Below the pieces are notes generated by a model. It had not been told where the DNA came from, did no database searches, and was given only the letters and a program-made list of their open reading frames with translations. From assembly GCA_049889215.1 (NCBI GenBank), contig JBMHDV010000005.1, positions 1 to 64,000 on the forward strand: a stretch of 64,000 nt of DNA, read 5' to 3'. Every line of letters starts with the position of its first letter. Positions within the stretch are counted from its first letter, which is position 1. This DNA comes from UBA817 sp049889215. Its GTDB lineage: Bacteria > Margulisbacteria > Marinamargulisbacteria > UBA817. Below are positions 43,927-52,800 of this stretch, piece after piece. A program made the translations under genes and the position numbers.

Positions 43927-45671
43927 TCGTTCGGTAATTCCAAACTAAACGTTGTTCCCACATTCAGTTTGCTAGACACTGCTGCCTGTCCACCATGGGA
44001 CTGCGCAATGTGTTTTACAATGGCCAAGCCAAGGCCCGTCCCACCCATTTGCCGTGAGCGTGCATCGTCCACTCGGTAAAACCGTTGAAACAACTTCGAT
44101 ATATGGGCATCGTCAATGCCATGCCCTTCGTCTTTAACAAATAGAATATCTGCATTCGGCTGTTGATCCAGCCACACTGTAACCGTGGTATTTTCTGGTG
44201 AATACTTAATGGCATTGTCCACCAAGTTTTTTAACGCCTGCACCATTAAATTCGCATTGCAGTTAATGTCTGTATCGCTTTTAGTGATGGTCAATTGAAT
44301 CTGTTTCTTATCCGCTTTTGGCTGGCATTGTTGGCCCACCATATCGAATATTTGGTTGATGGGTGTGGGTGACTTTTCGATCACACCACCGGTGGTCTCC
44401 AATTTAGATAAGTGCAGTAAATCGTCAATAATATCGTTTAAGCGGTCCACATGGGTTAAGGCCTTGGCCAAAAAGTCATCTGGCAAATCCATGCCCTTCT
44501 GATTGGCAGTTAAGGATGTTTCGACCATGGACCGAATCAAGGTAATGGGCGTTTTAAGTTCGTGGGACACATTTGCCACAAACTTTTGACGGGTGGACTC
44601 CAAACGCTTTAAGCGGGTGATGTCCTGGGCAATTAAAATGCCACGTGGTTCTTGTGACTCTTCGTAAATGGCGCCGATTAATAAGACCAATTTTCCGTTG
44701 GGATGTTCAATTTCGATAGGATCCACATCTTGTTGGTCCATGAGTTGGCGTAGATAGGTTTTAATGGTTGGGTGATCCGCCAAATCTATGTGGGTGTCAT
44801 CTTCTGGCATGTTAAAGCACAGTGGGCGGGCCGCTTTATTGACCAACAATACGTTTAGGGCATCATCCACCACCACCAAGCCGTTGATCATGTTATTTAA
44901 GATGATGTCCTTCTTTTCTTTTTCTTTCGATATTTTTTGAATGAAGGTGCTGATGTTATCGGCCATTTCGACCAGGCGGATATTCAAGTGATTAATTTCG
45001 CGAATGAAGGATGGTTTTGGGTTCACCTTTTCGAACTTCCGTTCATTAATGCGGCGAATGGTTTTGGCCGTCCACTTTAAGGGGGCTGAAATCCAGCGTG
45101 ACATAAAGTACGTTACCAACAAACACAGTAAAAATATGAGGCCCGTATACAAGGCCAGGGCCTGGGTAATATTGCCCAAATCAGCTTCGATGGTGCGAAT
45201 GGGCACGGCCAAGCGTAAAATATTGGTTGGGGTTTGTTTGGCCACATACACCAATGACTTATCCAAGGTGGCACTAAAGCGGATGGCGGACCCAATGCCA
45301 TTGGTCTTGGCTTGTTGGACTTCCGGGCGATTGGAATGGTTGTCCATGGGGGCCCCTTGGCTAGCCGAGTCATACACCACGGCACCCGTGGGTGAAATAA
45401 TGGTTAAGCGTAATTCATCGTCATTTAGCTGATGAATCCCAGCCATCATCGTGCTAAGCGAATGGTTGGGGGTGGCCATTTGACGTTCGATATAATTTAA
45501 CTGACGGGTTAGCTGTTGGATGGTTTTGTCCACCACATATTCTTTTAAATGGTGGCTGGTTAACATCAAAATAGAGCCAATAGCCACCGCTAAAATGATA
45601 ATGGTGGATAAAAATAACTGGGTAAAGTAGCGAATATTAAGCGTCAACGTCTTTAAACTTGTAGCCCACAC
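43923..45671 (-). CDS. phoR: Sensor histidine kinase, PhoR type
   Basis: 582 residues: helix 1 (about 17-37), a ~135-residue external sensor part, helix 2 (about 174-190), HAMP (190-245), PAS (255-355), HisKA with phospho-acceptor His370 in NVSHELKTPITLI, and HATPase with N, G1 and G2 boxes (LVDNAIKYSP, DEGHGIDD, GGTGLGLAIVKHI). This is the PhoR/WalK architecture of Firmicutes and relatives. It overlaps the response regulator by 35 nt; start is GTG 45671 or TTG 45647. The Pho box and phosphate transporter next door point to phosphate sensing. Confidence 0.88.
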   Translation of the reverse strand: MWATSLKTLTLNIRYFTQLFLSTIIILAVAIGSILMLTSHHLKEYVVDKTIQQLTRQLNYIERQMATPNHSLSTMMAGIHQLNDDELRLTIISPTGAVVYDSASQGAPMDNHSNRPEVQQAKTNGIGSAIRFSATLDKSLVYVAKQTPTNILRLAVPIRTIEADLGNITQALALYTGLIFLLCLLVTYFMSRWISAPLKWTAKTIRRINERKFEKVNPKPSFIREINHLNIRLVEMADNISTFIQKISKEKEKKDIILNNMINGLVVVDDALNVLLVNKAARPLCFNMPEDDTHIDLADHPTIKTYLRQLMDQQDVDPIEIEHPNGKLVLLIGAIYEESQEPRGILIAQDITRLKRLESTRQKFVANVSHELKTPITLIRSMVETSLTANQKGMDLPDDFLAKALTHVDRLNDIIDDLLHLSKLETTGGVIEKSPTPINQIFDMVGQQCQPKADKKQIQLTITKSDTDINCNANLMVQALKNLVDNAIKYSPENTTVTVWLDQQPNADILFVKDEGHGIDDAHISKLFQRFYRVDDARSRQMGGTGLGLAIVKHIAQSHGGQAAVSSKLNVGTTFSLELPND

Positions 45672-46353
45672 CCCGCACGGTTTCGATTAAATGGGCATAG
45701 GGCCCTAATTTTTTTCGAATGGCCACCATCATCACATCAATCGATCGATCAGTTACAAATACATCATCACCTTTGCAGGCTTCCATCAATTGGGTGCGCT
45801 TAAACACCCACCCGGGTTTGGAAATCAAATACTTTAACAAGGCAAATTCCGTGGCGTTTAAATTGATTTTATGGTCCGCTGTTTTAACAACCATGCGCGT
45901 GGTATCCATGGTGATACCAGCCGCCGAGATGGACTCTTTTTCGTTGGTCGCTGACGCTGCGGCATCGGCCTTACTGCGTCGCAACACGGCTTTAATGCGT
46001 GATATGACCACCGATATGCTAAACGGCTTGGTAATGTAATCATCCGCACCAATTTCAAGCCCAGAAATGACGTTGTGCTCCAATGTTTTTGCGGTAATAA
46101 AAATGATGGGGATGTGTTTGGTCTCGGCATCGCCTTTTAACTCTTTGCAAACTTCGAAGCCATCTTTGCCTGGAATCATCACATCCAACAAAATAATCTG
46201 TGGTGGATGCTGTTTGACGTGGTCCAATACACCGCTACCTTCGGCCAATGTGGTCACGTCAAAGCCATCGGCGTTTAGGTTCATTTTTAAGATATCGGCA
46301 ATGTCGGGCTCATCTTCCACGATCAATACTTTTGGTTGTTTCATTGCCGTCAT
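45637..46353 (-). CDS. phoB: OmpR/PhoB-family response regulator
   Basis: 238 residues. Receiver domain with VEDEPD, phospho-Asp57 in LLDVMIPGKDGFEV and FITAK; winged-helix effector domain with ALLKYLISKPGWVFKRTQL and VIETVRGVGYKF (written VHLIETVRGVGYKF in part). AAAGGAG 6 nt before the ATG; the start lies next to a four-repeat Pho box, suggesting autoregulation and control of the divergent transporter. PhoP would be an equally fitting name. Confidence 0.88.
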   Translation of the reverse strand: MTAMKQPKVLIVEDEPDIADILKMNLNADGFDVTTLAEGSGVLDHVKQHPPQIILLDVMIPGKDGFEVCKELKGDAETKHIPIIFITAKTLEHNVISGLEIGADDYITKPFSISVVISRIKAVLRRSKADAAASATNEKESISAAGITMDTTRMVVKTADHKINLNATEFALLKYLISKPGWVFKRTQLMEACKGDDVFVTDRSIDVMMVAIRKKLGPYAHLIETVRGVGYKFKDVDA

Positions 46354-46368
46354 TATAGGCTCCTTTAA

Positions 46369-46406
46369 TTAATTTCACATTAAGCTTTTATTAAGTTTAT
46401 ATTAAC
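46369..46406. promoter_or_regulatory. PhoP/PhoB-type box: four TTAA repeats at 11-bp spacing
   Basis: TTAAT (46369), TTAAG (46380), TTAAG (46391) and TTAAC (46402), each exactly 11 bp apart, between the divergent response-regulator and phosphate-transporter genes. Direct TTAACA-like repeats with an 11-bp period are the PhoP operator of Bacillus and related to cyanobacterial Pho boxes. Four sites would bind two regulator dimers on one face of the helix. Confidence 0.75.
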
Positions 46407-46439
46407 CAATCCTCGCCTCAAAAAAAAGGGGTTTAATTT

Positions 46440-47573
46440 TTGGTTCATGGCATGTATGATGCACTTGGAATGGCAACAATGACAAATGCATCAACTCCCC
46501 CGTCCCACTCAAAAAAACCGTCTGGTATAATGAGTTTCATTCAATCAGAACGTCAGTTTATTGGCATTGCTTGCTTATTATTTTTAATTTCATTTATCAC
46601 TTACCCCATGCCTGGCATTGCGCGTTGGGTGGGTTTTTTAGTGGCCGGTTACGCCACGGTGGCCAACGATTCAATTCAAACCATCGGTACCTTTATAGCC
46701 TCTAACCGTCAAAAGCCTTGGTGGATTTTATGGTTGTTTATTGGCGGCATCTTTGTGGCCACAATGACGTATTCATGGGTGACCTACGGTGGTGATGTAT
46801 CATACGGGCGCTTGGCATCCAAAGGGTTTGCCGAAACCCCCATGACGTTTTCCTTTTTGCAGGTGGCCGCCCCCATCTTCTTACTGATTTTAACGCGCTT
46901 AAAAATGCCGGTATCCACCACATTTTTAATCTTAACCGCGTTTTCAACCTCGGCCAAAAGTGTTGGCAAGGTATTAATGAAGAGTTTAACAGGCTATGGC
47001 CTGGCATTTGGCATTGCCATTATTGCTTGGTTGGCGGTATCCAAACTGATTGAAAAATATGCAACCGGTGATGCCAATCCGCTATGGCGTGTGGCCCAAT
47101 GGATAACCACCGGCATTCTGTGGTCGGTATGGCTGATGCAGGATGCGGCCAACATTGCGGTGTACTTGCCCCGCCAGTTGGGTGCGCCATCGTTCTTGTT
47201 CTTTGTGATCCCCATCACCTTGGGTTTGGGCTTCATGTTATTTAAGGGCGGGGCCAAAATTCAGGAAGTGGTGGAAGAAAAGTCCCGTGTGCAAGATGTG
47301 CGCTCTGCCACATTAATTGACTTTATTTATGCGATTATTTTGTTTTACTTTAAATTGCACTCTAAAATCCCAATGAGCACCACCTGGGTATTTTTAGGGC
47401 TATTGGCCGGTCGTGAACTGGCGATGAGTATTCGTGGCACATCCAACCTATCGCTGATTGAGGCCATTAAAATGGGCTCTCGTGACGCATTTAAAGCGGC
47501 CATTGGCCTGGCGATCTCGTTTCTGATTGCCCTGGGCTGCAATGCAGCCATGCGCCAAGCGTTATTGGGTTAA
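46440..47573 (+). CDS. PiT-like phosphate permease family transporter
   Basis: 377 residues, about ten hydrophobic helices. VANDSIQTIGTFIAS near residue 76 corresponds to the GANDxxNxxGT phosphate signature of PiT proteins, and MPVSTTFLILTAFSTSAKS and KIPMSTTWVFLGLLAGRE are the paired PVSTTH-like motifs. The start is TTG 46440, 8 nt after AAGGGG (46426-46431); ATG 46452 is an alternative. The Pho box upstream supports phosphate uptake. The last 112 nt recur at 49727-49838. Confidence 0.82.
   Translation: MVHGMYDALGMATMTNASTPPSHSKKPSGIMSFIQSERQFIGIACLLFLISFITYPMPGIARWVGFLVAGYATVANDSIQTIGTFIASNRQKPWWILWLFIGGIFVATMTYSWVTYGGDVSYGRLASKGFAETPMTFSFLQVAAPIFLLILTRLKMPVSTTFLILTAFSTSAKSVGKVLMKSLTGYGLAFGIAIIAWLAVSKLIEKYATGDANPLWRVAQWITTGILWSVWLMQDAANIAVYLPRQLGAPSFLFFVIPITLGLGFMLFKGGAKIQEVVEEKSRVQDVRSATLIDFIYAIILFYFKLHSKIPMSTTWVFLGLLAGRELAMSIRGTSNLSLIEAIKMGSRDAFKAAIGLAISFLIALGCNAAMRQALLG
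47462..47573 (+). repeat. Gene-end duplication, copy 1 (3' end of the phosphate transporter)
   Basis: 112 bp ending at the transporter stop codon. Recurs at 49727-49838 with nine differences (92 percent identity): seven silent (including TAA/TAG) and two amino-acid changes. Confidence 0.9.
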
Positions 47574-47903
47574 CTACTTTTTAATTTTATAAAATAAGGC
47601 GGCTTCGTTCACTTCAAGTGTATGGGTTTGCATTTGCCCACCATCATTAAACGAGTAACTAAATTTCATCTTGCCGTCTTTGGTGATGGACAACTTTAAT
47701 TTATTACTGTAATCCAAATTGAATGGAAGTTTATTAGCATCAGGGTTGTATTTAATATTCCCCGCATTACCTTCACCAGCCTGCCAAGACAGCCCCACAA
47801 CACCTGCACAGTTGTATAAGTCCATCACTTGCTCGGCAGTTAAACTTAATGGTGTGTCAGCATCATTATTAACTAAAACATTAAAATCATCTGCTTTCTG
47901 CAC
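47574..47903 (-). CDS. Orphan C-terminal domain, possibly the broken-off end of the 541-residue protein
   Basis: 109 residues from GTG 47903; no ribosome-binding site fits. The frame stays open upstream to 48032 without any ATG, reading LLARIQQPDFLDLQAIDKL before the GTG, so the coding sequence probably once began further upstream. The product is beta-rich (LKLSITKDGKMKFSYSF). The preceding gene on this strand (48028-49653) stops within 5 nt of where this frame opens, in another frame. It is either a small gene or a fragment. Its stop touches the transporter stop. Confidence 0.4.
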   Translation of the reverse strand: MQKADDFNVLVNNDADTPLSLTAEQVMDLYNCAGVVGLSWQAGEGNAGNIKYNPDANKLPFNLDYSNKLKLSITKDGKMKFSYSFNDGGQMQTHTLEVNEAALFYKIKK

Positions 47904-48027
47904 GTCCTTTTGAGCTATTATCGGCTTTATATATTCTTGGTAGGTTTTTAATTTATCAATCGCTTGTAAATCTAAAAAATCCGGTTGTTGTATCCTAGCT
48001 AGGAGGATTAATCGAGTCTCGCGTATT

Positions 48028-49653
48028 TTATATTAGTAAGTCTCGCGCTGCTTTTTGGTCTAGTTTAGTAGTAACCATCGCCGCTAATTGGTCCTTAAAT
48101 TTTCCGCTTTTATCGTTTTCGATTAAGAAGTTAGCAATCTCAAGATCATTGTCCGTCAATTGGTGGGCTGATCTTAGTTTTTCTGTAATTGCATCGACAA
48201 ATGTGGAAACAATATTTCCGCTTTCATTGATTTCGATTAAGAATTTAGCAATCTCAACATCATTGTCCGTCAATTGGTGGCCTAATTGTAGTTTTTCTGT
48301 AATTGTAAAGGCAAATGAGGACCCACTTAAATTGTGTTTGATTAAGAATTTAGCATTCTTAACATCATCTATAGCGTTCTCAACCTCATCGTCCGCCAAT
48401 TTGCTTGCCATTGTCCTAACCATGATGGCAGCGTGAGTATCATTGCACCAGTCTTGTGCGGCCTCTTTAATTTCGTAAATATTTTCGTCTTCACTTTCGT
48501 CATAAAAATAAAGTAATGTAGCAATTTTACACTCATTTTCCGTCAATTTGTGGCCTGATTCTAGTTTTTTTGTAGCTGCAGAGTAAAATTTGTTTTCAAT
48601 ATTTATATATTCCAATGAATCGTCGATTAGCAATTCAGCTATTGCAACATCATTGTCCGTCAATAGGTTGTTTTCTATTCTATACACGACTAGATCGGTA
48701 AACTCCTCCTTACTAATTCCGCTTTCATCGTTTTCGATTAAGAATTTAGCAATCTTAACATCATTTTCTGTCACGCCATCTATCGTTTTAAACGTAATTA
48801 TAGAGGCAAAATTATCCTTAGTTGTTTCACGATCGTTTTCGAATAGCCCTATAGCAAGCTCAACATCCTTGTCCGTCAATGTGCCAGAACTTATCCTATC
48901 CACAAGGTGATAGTAAATTTCAGTCAAAACCTGTTCAAATTTGCTTTTATCATCGTCCGTCAATTCACCTGATCGTTTCTTATCCATAAGGTAATCGTAA
49001 ATTTCAGACAAAACCTGTTCAAATTTGCCTTTATCCTCGTCCGTCAATTCACCTAATTGTTTCTTATTCATCAGGTGGTCGAAAGTTTTAACCAACATCT
49101 GATCAGATTCGTCTTTATTTTTGTCATCAGTCAATGGTCCATCAATTTCTATGACGTCTCTACCCTGCTCTTCGGTTGAGATGTGTGAGATGCCCCCCCC
49201 CTCTTTTTCACTAACATTACTTGAGGCTTTGTCAGCTAGTACACCCTCTTTTGCAATGGCATTATTTGGGGCATTTTCAGCTGGGGCGCCCTCTTGTGCA
49301 TTAGCATTACTTAAGGCTATGTCAGCTAGTACACCCTCTTTTGCAATGGCATTATTTGGGGCATTTTCAGCTGGGGCGCTCTCTTGTGCATTAGCATTAC
49401 TTAAGGCTTTGTCAGTTTCATTTGTCCGGCAGGCTTGAGATGCATTGTTAGAGACATTACGATTTAGCAAGACACTAAGGCCGCGCATCTTTGACTTAAC
49501 CAACTTGGCTATAGCCATGAAATTTTTTTTAATCACTGGTATACCCATGTTAGAAATCAAGTTTTGGTTTGTTTTTATCGGATCAGTTTTTGGTTCATTC
49601 CCTATTTTATTGAACTTCATAGAACTTATATTCCCTGTATAAACCAAATTCAA
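48028..49653 (-). CDS. Orphan repeat protein (LTDNDVEIAKFLIE-type repeats)
   Basis: 541 residues from TTG 49653, or 530 from ATG 49620 (MKFNKIGNEPK). After a basic N-terminus there are two copies of a 30-residue Ala/Asn-rich repeat (ALSNANAQEGAPAENAPN, then NAIAKEGVLADI), then from about residue 160 to the end roughly ten units of 28-48 residues beginning LTDxD (for example LTDNDVEIAKFLIE, then NESG, then a second helix ending TEKL). These look like helix-helix repeats of a type I cannot assign. No signal peptide. It lies wholly between the two copies of the transporter 3' end. Confidence 0.6.
   Translation of the reverse strand: MNLVYTGNISSMKFNKIGNEPKTDPIKTNQNLISNMGIPVIKKNFMAIAKLVKSKMRGLSVLLNRNVSNNASQACRTNETDKALSNANAQESAPAENAPNNAIAKEGVLADIALSNANAQEGAPAENAPNNAIAKEGVLADKASSNVSEKEGGGISHISTEEQGRDVIEIDGPLTDDKNKDESDQMLVKTFDHLMNKKQLGELTDEDKGKFEQVLSEIYDYLMDKKRSGELTDDDKSKFEQVLTEIYYHLVDRISSGTLTDKDVELAIGLFENDRETTKDNFASIITFKTIDGVTENDVKIAKFLIENDESGISKEEFTDLVVYRIENNLLTDNDVAIAELLIDDSLEYINIENKFYSAATKKLESGHKLTENECKIATLLYFYDESEDENIYEIKEAAQDWCNDTHAAIMVRTMASKLADDEVENAIDDVKNAKFLIKHNLSGSSFAFTITEKLQLGHQLTDNDVEIAKFLIEINESGNIVSTFVDAITEKLRSAHQLTDNDLEIANFLIENDKSGKFKDQLAAMVTTKLDQKAARDLLI
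48880..49075 (-). repeat. 84-bp repeats in the LTDxD gene
   Basis: Two to three neighbouring units (plus-strand landmark cgtccgtcaattcacctga and relatives) differ at only a few positions with an 84-nt period. A further pair of 90-bp repeats lies at about 49215-49400. Confidence 0.7.
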
Positions 49654-49726
49654 ACATGGTTTGTTATAACCGTTACAATTTAAAGAATGTGGTTAATCTA
49701 CCCCACCCTTGCTATCGGCTGGTAAC

Positions 49727-49838
49727 GGCCATTAACATGGGTTCTCGTGACGCATTTAAAGCGGCCATTGGCCTGGCGATCTCGTTCTTGATTGCCCTGG
49801 GCTGCAAAGCGGCCATGCGACAAGCGTTGTTGGGTTAG
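49727..49838 (+). pseudogene. Gene-end duplication, copy 2 (orphan 3' end of the phosphate transporter)
   Basis: Encodes MGSRDAFKAAIGLAISFL, IALGCKAAMRQALLG and a TAG stop, matching the last 37 codons of the transporter. No promoter or start of its own. The mostly silent differences show that it evolved as part of a working gene until recently. It is followed directly by the stop of the convergent 1170-residue gene. Confidence 0.88.
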
Positions 49839-52800
49839 TCTTCTAATTTTAAGTTTGGATGTCCTAAAAGTATCTCTATGGTGTAAGGTTGGGACTCTGG
49901 TCCGTCACTGTTTTGCAAGTAAAATTTATCACCTTTTTTTTGTAGACTTACCCCGGGTTCTATTTTTACTGATTTCCCATCTTTATCCATGTAGTTGTGA
50001 AGCTTAATTCCGTTTAAGAGCATCAACGCGAAAACTGACTTCAGCGTCTCACCATCTTCAATTTTATTTAAAAATTGTATGACTTCCTCTCTACCAGCGT
50101 TTAAAGCCCTTGTAATTTCCTCACTTTTCGTACGTCCTGGCTCAGCCGTACCGGTTGAGCTTAACTCTTGTTTTTTTGCATCAGCCGCCTTAATTAATTT
50201 CCCTATTTGTCCACAGGTCTCTTCTTCTAGTCCTAATTTAAAATAATAACCACCTAATTCTTTAATTATATCATCCAAGCCATCAATTGTTTCGTCACTA
50301 TTACTGGAACTTAAAACTTGCTTAATTTTTTCGACGTTTTTACACATATCGTCTAACTCTGTTTTAGAAATTATATTTTGATTAAAATATATCACTAAAT
50401 TTCCGTCAGATAAGCTGTAAGTTTGTTCACCGGTCAGGCCTAGTTTAACAATATTCTCTTCTACCATGATCCTATCTTGAATTAGCTGAATATAATTGGA
50501 TTCAATGGGATTGGTCGTATCCAGTGATTCCAATAAACCCTTTACATTATTTAACACTGCAGTATTACTTTCTGAACTAAACAATATATTTTCAACTTTT
50601 CCATGTAGTCGACCTTCCAATTGACTAAGTTGAGCTGAAGCTTTTGTATAAGCTTGGGTTAACTTTGGATTTGTTTTACTACCCTCTGTTTCACTTTGTC
50701 CTTCAACCTTACGAACAAAATCTCGCAATTGTTTTAAATCGGTAATTTGTTTTTTAATGCCCCCACCGGTTGAATTACTTTCTAGCCTTTTCAATAACGC
50801 TTTTCCTTCAGCAATTAGAGCATTGGATTGCGATTCTTTTTCGACTGTTGAGTCCGACTTAACGCTACTTCTTATACTTGGTGCTCCAAACCCTATAAAT
50901 TGGGGGCGGCTTTTCGATCCTGAATTAGAACCTTCTGTATTATCCTCATCGCTAGCTTCATCATCATCGTCGTAGTAGCCACTTAAATCAGCTGGGGTAT
51001 AATTAAGTTTCTGATCTCTAATACCGTTCGTAAAAAGGTAAAACTCATTGTATTGACCACCATCATGATCTACTTTTTCAACACACTCCAACTGCATGCC
51101 GTCTTTATATTCAACTCTCTTATCTTCTGGCAAACGGCTCAGTAGTTCTTCTGTTAATTTGGTTGATAGCTTAAATTCGCCATCTAACTCAGTTAACCAA
51201 GCATTCAGTAATTCAGGGTCTTTCAATGTAAGCCCACTTAAATCGTCAATATTTAACTCTAAATCTTTCATAATCTTACCATTTTTCAGCAATTTATAAA
51301 ATTTTCCTTCACCTTCGTCACAACACTGCAACTGCATGCCGTCTTCATATTTAACTGTCTCATCTTCTGGCAAACGGCTCATTAGTTCTGCTGTTAATTT
51401 GGTTGATAGCTTTTCTCCGGGCTCTCTTTTAAGTAGCCAACTACCCATTTTCTCTTCGCTTTGCAAGCTTCTAACCATTTGCTTGAAGAACACTATGGCT
51501 GAATCATTCTTATTCAAAGTGTCTAAGAAATCTTTTTTATTAATTAGTGTCAGAGCTGTATCGCCTTTTTTATACCATGCTGGCTTTTTGTCTGAGTCAA
51601 CGCTCTCAATACGTGTTAACACATCCTTGGCAATTTTAGTCAGCTGTTCTTCTGTTAAGTACCCCTTCATGAAGGTACCAAAAGATGTTGGGTTTGCGTT
51701 CATCATCGCTATGGCGGCTTTTCTTCCCTTATTCGCGATCGTGGCTTTAATTGTTTGAAAGTTAATCTCTGTCGGCGGTGGTGGAGTATTCCGTTTTGAG
51801 CCGAATAAAGATTTAGGCGTCTTTGTCGTTTCCTCAGGCGTCTTTGTCGTTTTCTCAGGCGTCTTTGGTGCAACGAATTCAGTCGTTTCCGTTTGTATCT
51901 TTTGCTTATCTTTATTTATTTTTATTTGGCCTGGGCTTGTTTTGTAGGCAGCATTGAGTTTAGAAATTAATTCCAACTTTTGCTTTGCGGGTGGCATTTT
52001 TTTGAATTCGTTGAAGGCGACAGTGTTTTTTGCAAAACCGATAACCTCATTAATGGTTTGATATGATTGTTCATACGTCGCTTCATTAGTTAAATTGACG
52101 ACAACACCCTGCAATGCTTCATGATTGGCTTGCGTCATGGTGTTTGTTGTACGATCTCCAAACGTTAATGTAACATCACCAGACTGATAATCCTCTGGGA
52201 TAGTAAACTTTAATAACTCCGTCTTTTTTTCATACGCTTTTGGGTTTTCTGCATACTTTTTTATTAACTTATCTAAAAAATCTATTTTTCCATCTGTCTT
52301 ACTCAATGTGTTGAACAATAACTCAAGACCATTAAAATGCGCTTTAAGCTCACCTATATTTGTAAATTTTTTCTTATCAGTATCACTTCCAAATTTTATA
52401 CCTTCTGTAAGGTCTTTAATCTTTGTAGGGTCAACCAAATCCAGCAACTGCATTAATGCTTCGTTACAAATTTCCTCTTTTTGCTCGAGCGTATTATTCG
52501 GATCTATACATGAATTAATTAGTTTATTTAAATTAATATCTTCATTTCTGTCAGATTTTGACTGCCTCGTGTTTGCTTCATCACCAACGTTTACCTTCAC
52601 TCTTGACAGCCGGCTTAACAAAAGTTGACTAGCTGCACGTTTGGTTTTGGATTCAGCTTTCTCGTTCCGACTCCAAGAAGTTTTATACGTGTCCGCTAAA
52701 AGTAATGTTGTAATGGATTTTTGCTTTGGGCCCTTCTTCTTCCCTTTAGCGGTTACACTTAATTTATTGTCATACGCCAAGGCATCCCTAAAGTAGCTTC

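Noticed and set aside
49656..49838. A separate 60-codon gene on the plus strand
   Set aside because: Its C-terminal 37 codons are a copy of the phosphate-transporter end and the rest is unrelated filler; it is a duplication remnant.
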